A stretch of 64,000 nt of DNA from positions 1 through 64,000 of the forward strand of contig JABSRT010000022.1 in the NCBI GenBank assembly GCA_013214945.1. The letters run 5' to 3'. The notes under the pieces were generated by a model. The model searched no databases. It had not been told where the DNA came from and worked only from the letters and a program-made list of their open reading frames with translations. The DNA is from Gammaproteobacteria bacterium (lineage in GTDB: Bacteria > Pseudomonadota > Gammaproteobacteria > Enterobacterales > Psychrobiaceae). The position numbers were made by a program, and so were the translations under genes. How positions within the stretch are numbered: the stretch's first letter is position 1; each line of letters starts with the position of its first letter. Shown here piece after piece: positions 9,200 to 17,847 of the stretch.

Positions 9200-9321
9200 C
9201 TTTTTTAAATTGACTAACGCATTGCTAAATATAGTGAAGGTGTAATCGAGTTGAGCTATTGATTTACTTTATATTAAGCATAACGAATGTAAATTAGGTG
9301 GGGAATGCTCATTAAACCTAA

Positions 9322-9359
9322 GGTGAATCTAGAGAAATATTACATCCTCTAGATTCACC
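9322..9359. terminator. 13-bp perfect stem between convergent genes
   Basis: GGTGAATCTAGAG and its exact complement flank a 12-base loop. The hairpin lies between the 3' ends of the usp gene and the chemoreceptor gene, as expected for a bidirectional terminator. No long T run follows on either strand, so termination strength is uncertain. Confidence 0.5.
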
Positions 9360-9378
9360 AGCTCAGACTATTGATGGG

Positions 9379-11013
9379 TTATAGTTTAAAACGGTCAACC
9401 ACCGCAGACATTTTTGTACTGCTGCTCTTGAGCTCTTGGCTGGCGGTGGCGAGATTTTCAGTATTTGTTACCGACTCATCGGTCATCGCAGCTAATTCAT
9501 TAATTCGTAAATTTACTTCATCTGCTGCTTGGGTTTGTTGTTCGGTAGCACGTGCGATGTGGTTACTCATTTCAGATATATTACTAATTAAACGGTCTAT
9601 TTCGTTAAGCGAGGTATCCGCTTTTGCAGCTTGTTCAACCGTGCTATTGGAAATACTTTTACTGGTATTTACTGCGGCAACTGCTTCTTGAGCGCCAGCC
9701 TGTAAGCGCAAAATCATTTGTTGTATTTCATCGGTACTTTTGCCGGTTCGACTCGCTAATGTTCTCACTTCATCGGCGACGACCGCAAAACCTCGTCCTT
9801 GTTCACCAGCCCTTGCCGCTTCGATAGCGGCATTTAGCGCGAGTAAATTGGTTTGCTCTGCAATGCCTCTGATGACATCAAGTACTGCGCCGATATTATC
9901 AGTTTCAGTAGCTAAGTTGCTGATTACTCGACTTACTTCGTTAATGTTAGTTGAAAGGGACTCTATTTGTTCGATAGTCGTGGAAATAATCTCTTTGCCA
10001 TCGGTGGTGTTTATCAATGCTTGATTAGCGGCCTGATTGGCGGCGTCGGCACTGCTACTGACTTCTCGAATATTTGACGTCATTTGCTCCATGGCCGTCG
10101 CTACTTGAGTCGTATTGTCACGCTGTAACTGGATGAAATCATTACTCGTTTGACTTGTTTGAGATAAAAAATCAGCTTGTGCCCTTACTTCTGCAGAGTT
10201 TTGGGAAACTTCGATTAGCGAGCTGCGCATTTTTTCAGTAAACAAATTAAAGTAATAAGAAAGCCGCGACACTTCGTCGTTGGCATTCGCGTCGAGTTTT
10301 TTGGTAAGGTCACCATCACCTTGAGCAATATCTTTCATTAAATCACTCGCGGCCCTCGTCGGAGTAATAATACTTTTTCCAATAACGTAACTTAAAAGAA
10401 TGGTTAAGGCTGCGGCTATTAAGGTTTCAATGATTAACGAGTCACGTTGTTTTTTAAAGATGACATCGACATTATCAATATAGATCCCGGAACCAATTAT
10501 CCACTGCCAGGGGCTAAAACCTTTAACAAAAGCTATTTTATCAACCGGGGCATCGGCACCAGGTTTTGGCCATTTATAATGTACAAAGCCTTCGCCTTCT
10601 GCACGCACGACTTTGACCATTTCAACGAAAATCGCCACGCCATCGGGATCTTTAACATTAGCAACAGATTTGCCGTTAAGTGAGGGTTTAATTGGATGCA
10701 TGATTACTCTTGGTTCGTCGTTGTTAATCCAAAAATAATTGGTTTTGTCATAACGGATATCTTGAATAACGAGTAATGCCTTTTCCTTTGCCGCTTGCTC
10801 AGTCAATTTCCCTTGTTGCTGGAGCTGATAAAAGTGATTTAATATGCTGTGACTATTTTGTACCAGTTGTTTAACTTTTTCATATTGTTGGCCATTCAGA
10901 GATTGATATTGACTATAAAGGTTACTACTACTTTGCAGAATTAATCCCAAAATGATCAGGGCGACCATAATAGCAAGGCGTTGTTGAATGCTAAATTTTC
11001 TTAGTATATTCAT
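9379..11013 (-). CDS. Methyl-accepting chemotaxis protein with single Cache domain
   Basis: A 544-residue chemoreceptor. TM1 is at about residues 12-30. A periplasmic sCache_2-type sensor follows ([33 protein letters not shown]), then TM2 near 195-213, a HAMP domain, and the cytoplasmic coiled coil with the MCP signature hairpin ([19 protein letters not shown], then [13 protein letters not shown]). It relays ligand occupancy to CheA/CheW. sCache_2 receptors often sense small carboxylates, which would suit the neighbouring TTT genes, but this is inference. No C-terminal CheR-tethering pentapeptide is seen. It appears monocistronic. Confidence 0.93.
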   Translation of the reverse strand: MNILRKFSIQQRLAIMVALIILGLILQSSSNLYSQYQSLNGQQYEKVKQLVQNSHSILNHFYQLQQQGKLTEQAAKEKALLVIQDIRYDKTNYFWINNDEPRVIMHPIKPSLNGKSVANVKDPDGVAIFVEMVKVVRAEGEGFVHYKWPKPGADAPVDKIAFVKGFSPWQWIIGSGIYIDNVDVIFKKQRDSLIIETLIAAALTILLSYVIGKSIITPTRAASDLMKDIAQGDGDLTKKLDANANDEVSRLSYYFNLFTEKMRSSLIEVSQNSAEVRAQADFLSQTSQTSNDFIQLQRDNTTQVATAMEQMTSNIREVSSSADAANQAANQALINTTDGKEIISTTIEQIESLSTNINEVSRVISNLATETDNIGAVLDVIRGIAEQTNLLALNAAIEAARAGEQGRGFAVVADEVRTLASRTGKSTDEIQQMILRLQAGAQEAVAAVNTSKSISNSTVEQAAKADTSLNEIDRLISNISEMSNHIARATEQQTQAADEVNLRINELAAMTDESVTNTENLATASQELKSSSTKMSAVVDRFKL

Positions 11014-11304
11014 ATAAACTCACTCATCATTAATTACATTGAATTTTAGTCGTTATTTGTAAAACTTCACGTTGGCTCTTAATTATTTTTATGGTTTTGC
11101 AAAAGTAAATCTAATAAAGGTCTGAAACAGTGATTAGAAATGACAGCTGTATCATTACTTTGATTATCATTTTTGATAAATAAAAGGAGTCTCCCTGTCG
11201 TTGCACTAAGGAAATTTACTATATTCAACTCAGCATGGATAGCTGGAAAATGGTCGTATCAATAATTGGGTAAATAGACTTTTAACATAAATCGGAAGGT
11301 AAGT
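11014..11304. other. Intergenic stretch upstream of the chemoreceptor
   Basis: AT-rich sequence holding the chemoreceptor promoter region. I see no convincing open reading frame or RNA. The far end is taken by the pyrD-operon terminator. Confidence 0.5.
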
Positions 11305-11354
11305 AAAAGCCAGTTAACTATTGGGTGTCACTTCATTATGGTTAACTGGCTTTT
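11305..11354 (-). terminator. Intrinsic terminator of the pyrD operon
   Basis: A perfect 14-bp stem (AAAAGCCAGTTAAC with its complement) and a 22-base loop end in TTTT on the minus strand. It starts four bases after the stop codon of the small YeaC-like gene. Confidence 0.8.
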
Positions 11355-11358
11355 GGTA

Positions 11359-11529
11359 TTAATGGAATTGAGCTTGTTGATTACCCTCTTGATAAAACAG
11401 GGCTTGCTCACAAGTACGCCTTTGCTGTTCGGTTAATCTTAAGCCGTTGCTCCATGCCCCGCGCATTAACGCGAGGCGAAATTCACTGCATATCTCAACG
11501 GGCAAGTGAGTTGCTACTTGCTCAAACAT
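11359..11529 (-). CDS. Small YeaC-like (DUF1315) protein
   Basis: A 56-residue frame starting MFEQVATHLPVEICSEFRLA and ending FYQEGNQQAQFH. The pattern of a short acidic helix, an RGAWSNGLRLTEQQRRTCEQA block and FYQE resembles the DUF1315/YeaC family, whose function is unknown. Its ATG lies one base from the pyrD stop codon. GAGG precedes it and a strong terminator follows immediately, so translational coupling to pyrD is likely. It is shorter than E. coli YeaC (about 90 residues), so the assignment is moderate. Confidence 0.62.
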   Translation of the reverse strand: MFEQVATHLPVEICSEFRLALMRGAWSNGLRLTEQQRRTCEQALFYQEGNQQAQFH

Positions 11530-11530
11530 A

Positions 11531-12751
11531 TTAGGCAACCTCGCCAGAATGTTGCTCGGATGGCGTTAGTTCTTCCGGTGTAGTGAGCTCTAATGCCGGT
11601 AACGGATTTCTAGAACCTACCGCTTGTTCTAATGTGGTGAAGCCATCTTCTTTTAATAACAGAACCAAGCCGCGGTTAATTTCGCTAATATTTTGCGGAC
11701 CATCGAAAATTAATGTCGTGATCATATGTAAAATACTGGCTCCTGAGGTTATTTTTTCGTAAGCATCTTTTGCGGTAAAGATGCCGCCAACCCCGATAAT
11801 AGTTAATTCACCCCGAGTACGACGATAAACATGACGGATAACGCTGGTCGAAATGCGTTGCAGCGGCAGTCCACTCATTGCGCCTTTACCTTGAGGTAAT
11901 ACGCCAAGATTAGAGGGGTATTCAGCTGCAATATGTTCTTGATTTGTTTCTGGTTTGGCAAGGTTAGTTAATACAACACCATCCATTTTGTGCTCAATAC
12001 AACCGTCAATGATGACATTAATTTCATCAATAGTGAGATCTGCTGCGAGTTTGACATAAATAGGCTTACTAGATATTGGGCGAATTCGCTCATTGACCGC
12101 GTTAAGCAATGTAGACAAATTTTTCTCATTAACAAAGGGTTCACCATCTTGAGTATTAGGGCAGCTAATGTTTATGGTGAAATAATCTCCGATATCTTTA
12201 AACAAGGTCAGCGTTTTAAGGTAATCACGAATTGATTCTTCTAGGACAAAGTCGGGTGATACATTTGATTTAGCCGCGTTAATACCAACCCGTAACTGTC
12301 CAAAATTAACATCGGTTAAGCGCGTTGAAATTTTCTCTGCACCGAGATTGTTTAGTCCGTACCAAACAACAATAGATTTTGACTTTACCATTCTAAATAA
12401 GCGTTTACCTGGATTACCTGGGCACACTTCACCGGTGAATGACCCAAGTTCAGCCAAGCCAAACCCCAGCGCGGGATAGATTTTTGTTAACTCACCGTCT
12501 TTATCGAACCCTGCTGACAGACCCAGCGGATTGCGATATTTGATGCCATCGACTTCAATATTTAAGCTTTTGTGCTCGTAGTTAAATAACAATGACGTTA
12601 GTTGCCTAGTCAAGGGGTTGCTTCCTAAAAACACCCCAATCTTCTTCAGGCTATAGTGTGCTTGTTCAGGATCCATTAAAAATATTACCGGACGAAAGAT
12701 CCGGTATAGTACTTTTAAAAATAAATTTCTTAGCCCAACGATAAAGCTCAT
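11531..12751 (-). CDS. pyrD: Dihydroorotate dehydrogenase, quinone-type, atypical
   Basis: A 406-residue protein with an N-terminal hydrophobic/amphipathic extension (FLKVLYRIFRPVIFLMDPEQAH) typical of membrane-associated class 2 PyrD. It also has the FMN-barrel motifs GLSAGFDKDGE, NNLGAEK, GINAAKS and the phosphate-binding IGVGGIFTAKDAYEKI. It would oxidise dihydroorotate to orotate with quinone as acceptor. It is odd in two ways. The catalytic-loop sequence is NISCPNT, with Cys where class 2 enzymes have Ser, and the protein is about 70 residues longer than E. coli PyrD. The ATG at 12751 (AAGGAC upstream) is preferred to a TTG six bases earlier. Confidence 0.82.
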   Translation of the reverse strand: MSFIVGLRNLFLKVLYRIFRPVIFLMDPEQAHYSLKKIGVFLGSNPLTRQLTSLLFNYEHKSLNIEVDGIKYRNPLGLSAGFDKDGELTKIYPALGFGLAELGSFTGEVCPGNPGKRLFRMVKSKSIVVWYGLNNLGAEKISTRLTDVNFGQLRVGINAAKSNVSPDFVLEESIRDYLKTLTLFKDIGDYFTINISCPNTQDGEPFVNEKNLSTLLNAVNERIRPISSKPIYVKLAADLTIDEINVIIDGCIEHKMDGVVLTNLAKPETNQEHIAAEYPSNLGVLPQGKGAMSGLPLQRISTSVIRHVYRRTRGELTIIGVGGIFTAKDAYEKITSGASILHMITTLIFDGPQNISEINRGLVLLLKEDGFTTLEQAVGSRNPLPALELTTPEELTPSEQHSGEVA

Positions 12752-12795
12752 AGTCAATGTCCTTAGTTATGTGTAATGAGTGATGTGCACAACAA

Positions 12796-12832
12796 TGCAA
12801 TGCGAATGATAATCGATCTCGTTCGTATTGCA
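12796..12832. promoter_or_regulatory. Inverted repeat upstream of pyrD, partly Fur-like
   Basis: TGCAATGCGAA and TTCGTATTGCA form a 10-of-11 match around a 15-base centre that contains GATAATCGATC. It lies about 45 bp before the pyrD start and may bind a dimeric regulator. The centre resembles half of a Fur box only loosely. Confidence 0.35.
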
Positions 12833-12859
12833 AGTGTGGGATAAACTTTTTTATTGTTG

Positions 12860-13130
12860 ATGTGCTACCTCGGAGATTTTCTGGCCGTTGCTAGCGCTGA
12901 AATTATGCCAGTTAAAGAGGTTTTAAATTTCTCAAATACTTATACGCGCTTGGGGGCATTTAGCGAAAAAAGTTTAACGGCATTGTAAATGGGCGGATAA
13001 TGTCTTGGTCGTTTATCGCCAATATGACGTGCGACTTAGCAGTCTGAGGGAGTTGTCTAATAAGTCGGTAGTGGGTTTTAAGCGTTCGACTCAAATTATG
13101 CGCTTGATGGATGCACCAAAAATTTTATGA
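12860..13130 (+). pseudogene. Possible decayed solute-binding protein fragments
   Basis: Two short frames in different registers read like a damaged secreted binding protein. 12860-12988 gives a hydrophobic start then ASAEIMPVKEVLNFSNTYTRLG. 12981-13130 gives ADNVLVVYRQYD, then SLRELSNKSVVGFKRSTQIM. The second piece resembles the hinge region of SBP_bac_3-type proteins (a VYR/SLxxL/KxVVGF pattern). A frameshift and stops separate them and both ends are missing. The remainder of the 485-bp gap shows nothing else that I can support. Confidence 0.35.
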
Positions 13131-13236
13131 TTAGCTAGCAATGAGAGCTGGGTGCATTCAACTCACTCGGTTTGATAACACGGCTCGTCGGTTATGTTTT
13201 TAATAGTTAGTATCTAGCGCATTAACACGTTTAATT

Positions 13237-13521
13237 TCAGTGGCAGATAAATATTGCTGCCAGGACTGGCGTTAAATCATAAAGGCGCTGGATAGCAAGT
13301 GATTCAAACACCTGGTAGAAAATTTCGGATAGCTGTTGATTTTGTGCGGGAGATAAGTTGTTCTTTTCTGTGATAAGAGCTTGTTTTAACATGTAGTCTT
13401 CGTCTTGCTGGTATTGATATCTTGATTCACCAATTTCATTAAGGTATAGAAAACATCCACTTAATATAGACAAATATTGATCTAAAGCTGGGTTAATAAG
13501 CAACGGTTGATAAAACTCCAA
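13237..13521 (-). CDS. Hypothetical protein downstream of phhB
   Basis: An open frame of up to 94 residues, rich in Leu, Gln and Tyr, and predicted mostly helical (SILSGCFLYLNEIGESRY, LSPAQNQQLSEIFYQVFESL). I do not recognise it. It follows phhB by 28 bp on the same strand, so it may be the third gene of the phh operon. The only start near the 5' end is TTG at 13521, without a good ribosome-binding site. An internal ATG at about residue 44 is possible. It could be spurious. Confidence 0.35.
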   Translation of the reverse strand: MEFYQPLLINPALDQYLSILSGCFLYLNEIGESRYQYQQDEDYMLKQALITEKNNLSPAQNQQLSEIFYQVFESLAIQRLYDLTPVLAAIFICH

Positions 13522-13549
13522 ATGGAATTTTTCAACCGTGTGTTATCAC

Positions 13550-13891
13550 TTAATCTTTTAACAAATCATCTGTTTTCGCCGCGCAAATAAAGTCATTTTT
13601 ATGTAAGCCTTTAATCGCATGAGTCCAGTAAGTTACTGTTACTTTGCCCCATTCAGTTAAGATGCCCGGGTGATGAAATTCAGCTTCAGCAAGCTCGCCA
13701 ACTTTATTGGTAAACGCTAAGGCGAGTTTAAAGTTTTTAAATTTGAATTCACGCTCTAGTTGCATAACGCCATCGCGTACCACAGGGACCCAGTCAGGGA
13801 TCATTTTTATTAGTTCGGCTAACTCTTGATCTGAAACTTGAGGGGCATCTGCCTGACAGGCCTCACATTGTTGTGCACTTAAATTAGACAT
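13550..13891 (-). CDS. phhB: Pterin-4a-carbinolamine dehydratase PhhB
   Basis: A 113-residue pterin-4a-carbinolamine dehydratase. The active-site segment [15 protein letters not shown], followed by [18 protein letters not shown], is characteristic. It dehydrates 4a-hydroxytetrahydropterin made by phenylalanine hydroxylase so the cofactor can be recycled. AAAGGAT precedes the ATG. It starts 10 bp after phhA on the same strand, a standard phhAB operon. Confidence 0.94.
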   Translation of the reverse strand: MSNLSAQQCEACQADAPQVSDQELAELIKMIPDWVPVVRDGVMQLEREFKFKNFKLALAFTNKVGELAEAEFHHPGILTEWGKVTVTYWTHAIKGLHKNDFICAAKTDDLLKD

Positions 13892-13901
13892 TATTTATCC
13901 T

Positions 13902-14711
13902 TTAACTTGCGAGTGGTTGTTGAGTCGTTTTTTTTGCCTTAAACAGCGGTTGATGCAACCCAAGTTTTTTGGCTTTTTCGACTAATGACAATAAATCCAT
14001 ATTTGATATATCAAAGAGATCATCAATGGAGTTGATCGTGTGGTAAATGGGTTGAATAATATCAATCCGATACGGCGTGCGAAAGACGTTGAGCACATCG
14101 AGCTCGATTATTTGTGGTTGGCCCGAGTAAACATACTGGGTTTCCCCTGGACTTGATAAGATGCCACCGCCATAAATCTTAATTTTTTCGTTAACTTTCA
14201 TCAAGCCAAATTCGACAGTAAACCAGTATAGTCGAGCTAAGTAAACACGATCTTGTTTATTGGCTTGCAAGCCAATTTGGCCGTATTTATGGGTGAAATC
14301 AGCAAAGGCTTGGTTGGTTAACATGCCACAGTGGCCAAATATCTCATGAAAAATATCTGGCTCGGTCAGGTAATCAAAGTCTTCGCTGCTACGAATAAAA
14401 GTAGCGACCGGAAATTTTTTATCGGCTAACAGTGCGAAAAACTTATCGAAGCTGATCAAGGCTGATACTGGCGCACATTCCCAACCTGTAGTGGCACGTA
14501 ATACCTTGCTGACATCTTCAAGTTGCGGAATACGATCGATTGGTAATTGCAGTTTTTCGAGCCCTTGCAGGTACTCATCACAAGCTTTGCCTTTAATGCA
14601 TTCAAGTTGGCGGGTGATTAATTGGGACCAGATCTTATTTTCTTGATCGCTCCAATTGATGAAACCATTTTCATCGGACTGTTTAGAAATGTATTGAGAT
14701 GACTTTGACAT
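13902..14711 (-). CDS. phhA: Phenylalanine-4-hydroxylase PhhA
   Basis: A 269-residue monomeric bacterial phenylalanine hydroxylase without the mammalian regulatory domain. The iron ligands are visible as His122 and His127 in FHEIFGHCGML and Glu168 in FTVEFGLM. It converts phenylalanine to tyrosine with tetrahydropterin and O2, feeding the homogentisate pathway encoded from 16.7 kb. AGGG precedes the ATG. A TyrR-like half-conserved box lies about 160 bp upstream. Confidence 0.96.
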   Translation of the reverse strand: MSKSSQYISKQSDENGFINWSDQENKIWSQLITRQLECIKGKACDEYLQGLEKLQLPIDRIPQLEDVSKVLRATTGWECAPVSALISFDKFFALLADKKFPVATFIRSSEDFDYLTEPDIFHEIFGHCGMLTNQAFADFTHKYGQIGLQANKQDRVYLARLYWFTVEFGLMKVNEKIKIYGGGILSSPGETQYVYSGQPQIIELDVLNVFRTPYRIDIIQPIYHTINSIDDLFDISNMDLLSLVEKAKKLGLHQPLFKAKKTTQQPLAS

Positions 14712-14872
14712 GTTAACCCTTAAATCATTATGAATTTGAAAGCTTAAATAACGAAAAAACTAACTTATAAATTAACCAAAGATGTGCTTTCAACGTGTTG
14801 TATCATGTTATTTTAGCGTGCAAAGTAATCAAGTTTTAGTCGCTTAATTAAACTAAGCTCAAAGACTTGCTC

Positions 14873-14890
14873 CGTAACCATATATTTACA
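14873..14890. promoter_or_regulatory. Candidate TyrR-type box upstream of phhA
   Basis: On the minus strand the sequence reads TGTAAA-N6-GTTACG, against the TyrR/PhhR consensus TGTAAA-N6-TTTACA. One half is perfect and the other matches four of six. It lies between phhA and the NSS transporter terminator. The rest of this 300-bp gap shows no gene. Confidence 0.35.
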
Positions 14891-14965
14891 GTAGCTCTTG
14901 TTAAGAACAGTCTTAATAACTGTTATAAGACATATTGTTTAGAAAAATAACATGTTAGATACAGA

Positions 14966-15000
14966 GATAAGTGACCCGTTTGGGAAACGGGTCATTTATC
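14966..15000 (-). terminator. Terminator of the NSS transporter gene
   Basis: GATAAGTGACCCGTTT pairs with AAACGGGTCATTTATC (one non-Watson-Crick position) around a 3-base loop, just after the stop codon of the transporter gene. Confidence 0.7.
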
Positions 15001-15011
15001 CTGAATTAAAA

Positions 15012-16415
15012 TTACAACGAAATTACACCAAGTGCGTTAAGGAATACCACCACGATCCCGATTGGAGTCAGATAACGCATGGTCAATTGCCATAACTTAA
15101 AGCATATACCTTTGCCCAGTCCTAATTCCTGTTCGGCAACTTTGCTGTTGATTACCCATGCTGAGAAAATTGCGACTAATAAACCGCCTAATGGCATCAT
15201 TAGGTTTGCGGTTAAGAAGTCGATAAGCTCAAAGAAGTTCTTGCCGAATATTTTGTGTTGTTCCCAGATATTAAATGAGAACACGGTACCGACACCTAAG
15301 ATCCATAATACAAAACCCGAAGTAACACAGGCTTTAAGGCGTGAGTATTTACATTTTTCGGTTAACCAAGAAACGGCCGGTTCAATTAAAGATATTGCCG
15401 AGGTTAGTGCTGCGATAGACAACATCACAAAGAACAGGGTGCCAAATACGATACCAAAAGGCATTTGACCAAAGGCGATAGGCAAGGTCACGAAGATTAG
15501 ACCTGGACCTGCGCCCGGCTCTAATCCGTAAGCGAACACGATTGGGAAAATTGCCATGCCAGCGAGGAGGGCAACCACGGTATCTACTATCGCAACTGCG
15601 ATTGATGTTTTTACAATTGACGTGTCTTTCGGTAAATAAGAGCCGTATGTCATGATCGCGCCAGACGCTAAGCTTAAGGTGAAAAATGCATGACCTAACG
15701 CGACTAACACGCTTTCGGTGCTCAGTTTGCTAAAATCAGGTGCAAACAAAAACTCAACACCTTCAATGAAGTGGCCTGTGCTCATAGCGTAACCGACCAT
15801 GATCAAAATAAGAATCAACAAGCCCGGCATCAAATAGTTAACGGCTTTTTCTAAACCAGCGTTAACGCCTCGACCCACGATATACATTGTCATGATAACC
15901 ACTAGAGTGCTCCAAGAGAGCAAACGAATAGGATCGGCTAACATATCTCCAAACATGGCACCGGCTTGATCGGGTGTTATATCAGTAAAAGCACCGCTGC
16001 CTGAGGTGAAAATATAAGAAACGGCCCAGCCTGCAATCACGGTGTAGAAGCTTAAAATTAAAAAACCGGTAATAACGCCCATCCAGCCAACACCCTTCCA
16101 AAACTTACTGGCCTTGGCTTCTAGCGCTAAAGCTGCCATCGCATCTGCGGGATTTTTCTGGGCGCGGCGACCAATCATAATTTCGGCCATCATCACGGGA
16201 ATGCCGATCAATAAAATACAGGCTAAGTAAACTAAAACAAAAGCGCCACCACCATTTTCACCAGTGATATAGGGAAATTTCCAAATATTACCCAGGCCAA
16301 CGGCTGAACCTGCCGCCGCCAGAATAAACGCCATTCGGCTCGACCACTGGATCCGTTTTTTACCTGTTGCAACGCTATCGACGGGCACGCTGCCAGCCAC
16401 TGTTAAATCAGACAT
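15012..16415 (-). CDS. Sodium-dependent NSS family transporter
   Basis: A 467-residue neurotransmitter:sodium symporter homologue with about 11-12 membrane segments. The TM1 signature GSAVGLGNIWKFPY, which forms the Na+/substrate site, is intact. Bacterial NSS proteins such as LeuT and TnaT import amino acids with Na+. It lies between phhA and hpd and its promoter region is shared with the divergent hpd operon, so tyrosine, phenylalanine or a related compound is the likely cargo (inference). AAGGAAAG precedes the ATG. It has a dedicated terminator. Confidence 0.92.
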   Translation of the reverse strand: MSDLTVAGSVPVDSVATGKKRIQWSSRMAFILAAAGSAVGLGNIWKFPYITGENGGGAFVLVYLACILLIGIPVMMAEIMIGRRAQKNPADAMAALALEAKASKFWKGVGWMGVITGFLILSFYTVIAGWAVSYIFTSGSGAFTDITPDQAGAMFGDMLADPIRLLSWSTLVVIMTMYIVGRGVNAGLEKAVNYLMPGLLILILIMVGYAMSTGHFIEGVEFLFAPDFSKLSTESVLVALGHAFFTLSLASGAIMTYGSYLPKDTSIVKTSIAVAIVDTVVALLAGMAIFPIVFAYGLEPGAGPGLIFVTLPIAFGQMPFGIVFGTLFFVMLSIAALTSAISLIEPAVSWLTEKCKYSRLKACVTSGFVLWILGVGTVFSFNIWEQHKIFGKNFFELIDFLTANLMMPLGGLLVAIFSAWVINSKVAEQELGLGKGICFKLWQLTMRYLTPIGIVVVFLNALGVISL

Positions 16416-16555
16416 AAATCTTTCCTTAATTTTTATTTTTTAGTTAGCTAATGTCGGGCCGTTTACCTGCTGTAGATAACGATTAATCGCTGTTTTTTAT
16501 AATATTGGTAATAGGTTTCCGCTTAGCTGCTTATTATTTATTGTTGAATTCACAT

Positions 16556-16573
16556 GTTTACGTCAACGTAAAC
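16556..16573. promoter_or_regulatory. 18-bp perfect palindrome, LiuR-like site
   Basis: GTTTACGT-CA-ACGTAAAC is a perfect palindrome in the hpd/NSS divergent promoter region. Its inner 16 bp match, at 15 of 16 positions, the reverse complement of the site at 53495-53510 before the ivd operon. The pattern resembles sites of MerR-family LiuR regulators of amino acid catabolism. Confidence 0.55.
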
Positions 16574-16684
16574 CCGATCATCTTTACTCAAAAGACGATA
16601 TAATAAAAGAATTATGTTTGACTTAACTCAATCTAATAAATAGATTGTTATTGTTGTGGGATATTTATTGAAGCAACCTTGACA

Positions 16685-16735
16685 TTAGTAACTTATGATA
16701 CTAATGTTGGGTGCATAAGTAACGTCTGTTACTAA
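16685..16735. promoter_or_regulatory. Two MarR-type operators before hpd
   Basis: 16685-16704 reads TTAGTAACTTATGATACTAA and 16716-16735 reads TAAGTAACGTCTGTTACTAA. Both fit TTAGTA-N8-TACTAA (one mismatch in the second). The starts are 31 bp apart, about three helical turns, and lie just before the hpd start. The same pair occurs next to the marR gene at 20.8 kb. Confidence 0.7.
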
Positions 16736-16760
16736 TTTAATTAAGCATTAGGAGAATGGA

Positions 16761-17837
16761 ATGGCAGATTTATTTGAAAATCCGATGGGATTAGATGGTT
16801 TTGAATTCGTTGAATTTACCGCGTTGGAACGAGGTATTCTCGAGCCGGTTTTTGAACTGATGGGTTTTAGCTTAGTGGCCAAACATCGTTCTAAAGCCGT
16901 TGAATTATGGCGTCAGGGAAATATTAACTTTATTACTAATTATGAGCCAAAAAGCCACGCCGCTTATTATGCACAAGAGCATGGCGCCTCTGCTTGTGGC
17001 ATGGCTTTTCGTGTTAAAGACGCTGAGTTTGCTTACACCAGTGCGTTAGAAAAAGGCGCTCAACCGGTTCATATTGACACTGGCATCATGGAATTACGCT
17101 TACCGGCGATTAAAGGCATTGGCGGTGCAACCCTCTACCTTATTGATCGTTATGAAGAAGGTAAGTCAATTTATGACATCGACTTTATTTGGATCGATGG
17201 CGTTGACAAGAATCCAGAAGGCTGTGGTTTTCATACCTTAGATCACCTTACGCATAACGTGTACCGTGGCAGAATGGATCATTGGGCTAACTATTATGAA
17301 GATCTGTTTAACTTCCGCGAAATTCGCTATTTCGACATTAAAGGTGAATACACTGGGTTGTTATCAAAAGCATTAACAGCGCCCGATGGCAAAATCCGTA
17401 TCCCGCTTAATGAAGAAGCTGGCAGCGGTGGCCAAATTGAAGAGTTCTTAATGAAATACAACGGTGAGGGTATTCAGCATATTGCCTTTGCTTGTGATGA
17501 TTTGTTCGCTTGTTGGGATCGTCTCAAAACTAAGGGCATAAAGTTCATGACCGCGCCTCCAGAAACCTATTATCAAATGCTCGATCAGCGTTTGCCTGGG
17601 CATGGCGAACCTATTGGCGAACTACAATCACGTGGCATTTTGCTGGACGGCACCACCGAAGGTGGAGAAACCAAGCTACTATTGCAAATATTCTCAGATA
17701 CCTTGCTGGGTCCAATATTTTTTGAGTTTATTCAACGTAAAAAAGACGACGGTTTTGGTGAGGGCAACTTTAAAGCCTTGTTTGAATCGATTGAACGTGA
17801 CCAAATTGAGCGTGGTATTATTGGTAAAACAGCCTAG
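16761..17837 (+). CDS. hpd: 4-hydroxyphenylpyruvate dioxygenase
   Basis: A 358-residue enzyme of the two-domain VOC fold, matching Pseudomonas-type Hpd. The three Fe(II) ligands are in place: His162 (LDHLTH), His240 (GIQHIAF) and Glu322 (IFFEFIQR). It converts 4-hydroxyphenylpyruvate to homogentisate. A purine-rich AGGAG precedes the ATG. It is the first gene of the hpd-VOC-fahA operon, with two MarR-type operators and a LiuR-like palindrome upstream. Confidence 0.97.
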   Translation: MADLFENPMGLDGFEFVEFTALERGILEPVFELMGFSLVAKHRSKAVELWRQGNINFITNYEPKSHAAYYAQEHGASACGMAFRVKDAEFAYTSALEKGAQPVHIDTGIMELRLPAIKGIGGATLYLIDRYEEGKSIYDIDFIWIDGVDKNPEGCGFHTLDHLTHNVYRGRMDHWANYYEDLFNFREIRYFDIKGEYTGLLSKALTAPDGKIRIPLNEEAGSGGQIEEFLMKYNGEGIQHIAFACDDLFACWDRLKTKGIKFMTAPPETYYQMLDQRLPGHGEPIGELQSRGILLDGTTEGGETKLLLQIFSDTLLGPIFFEFIQRKKDDGFGEGNFKALFESIERDQIERGIIGKTA

Positions 17838-17847
17838 GGGATAACAC

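Noticed and set aside
12807-12820. Fur box upstream of pyrD
   Set aside because: Only GATAATC matches. The second half diverges and pyrD is not an iron gene, so a generic inverted repeat is the safer description.
15079-15468. 129-residue frame opposite the NSS transporter gene
   Set aside because: It is fully inside a well-conserved transporter gene on the other strand and has no ribosome-binding site or recognisable motif.
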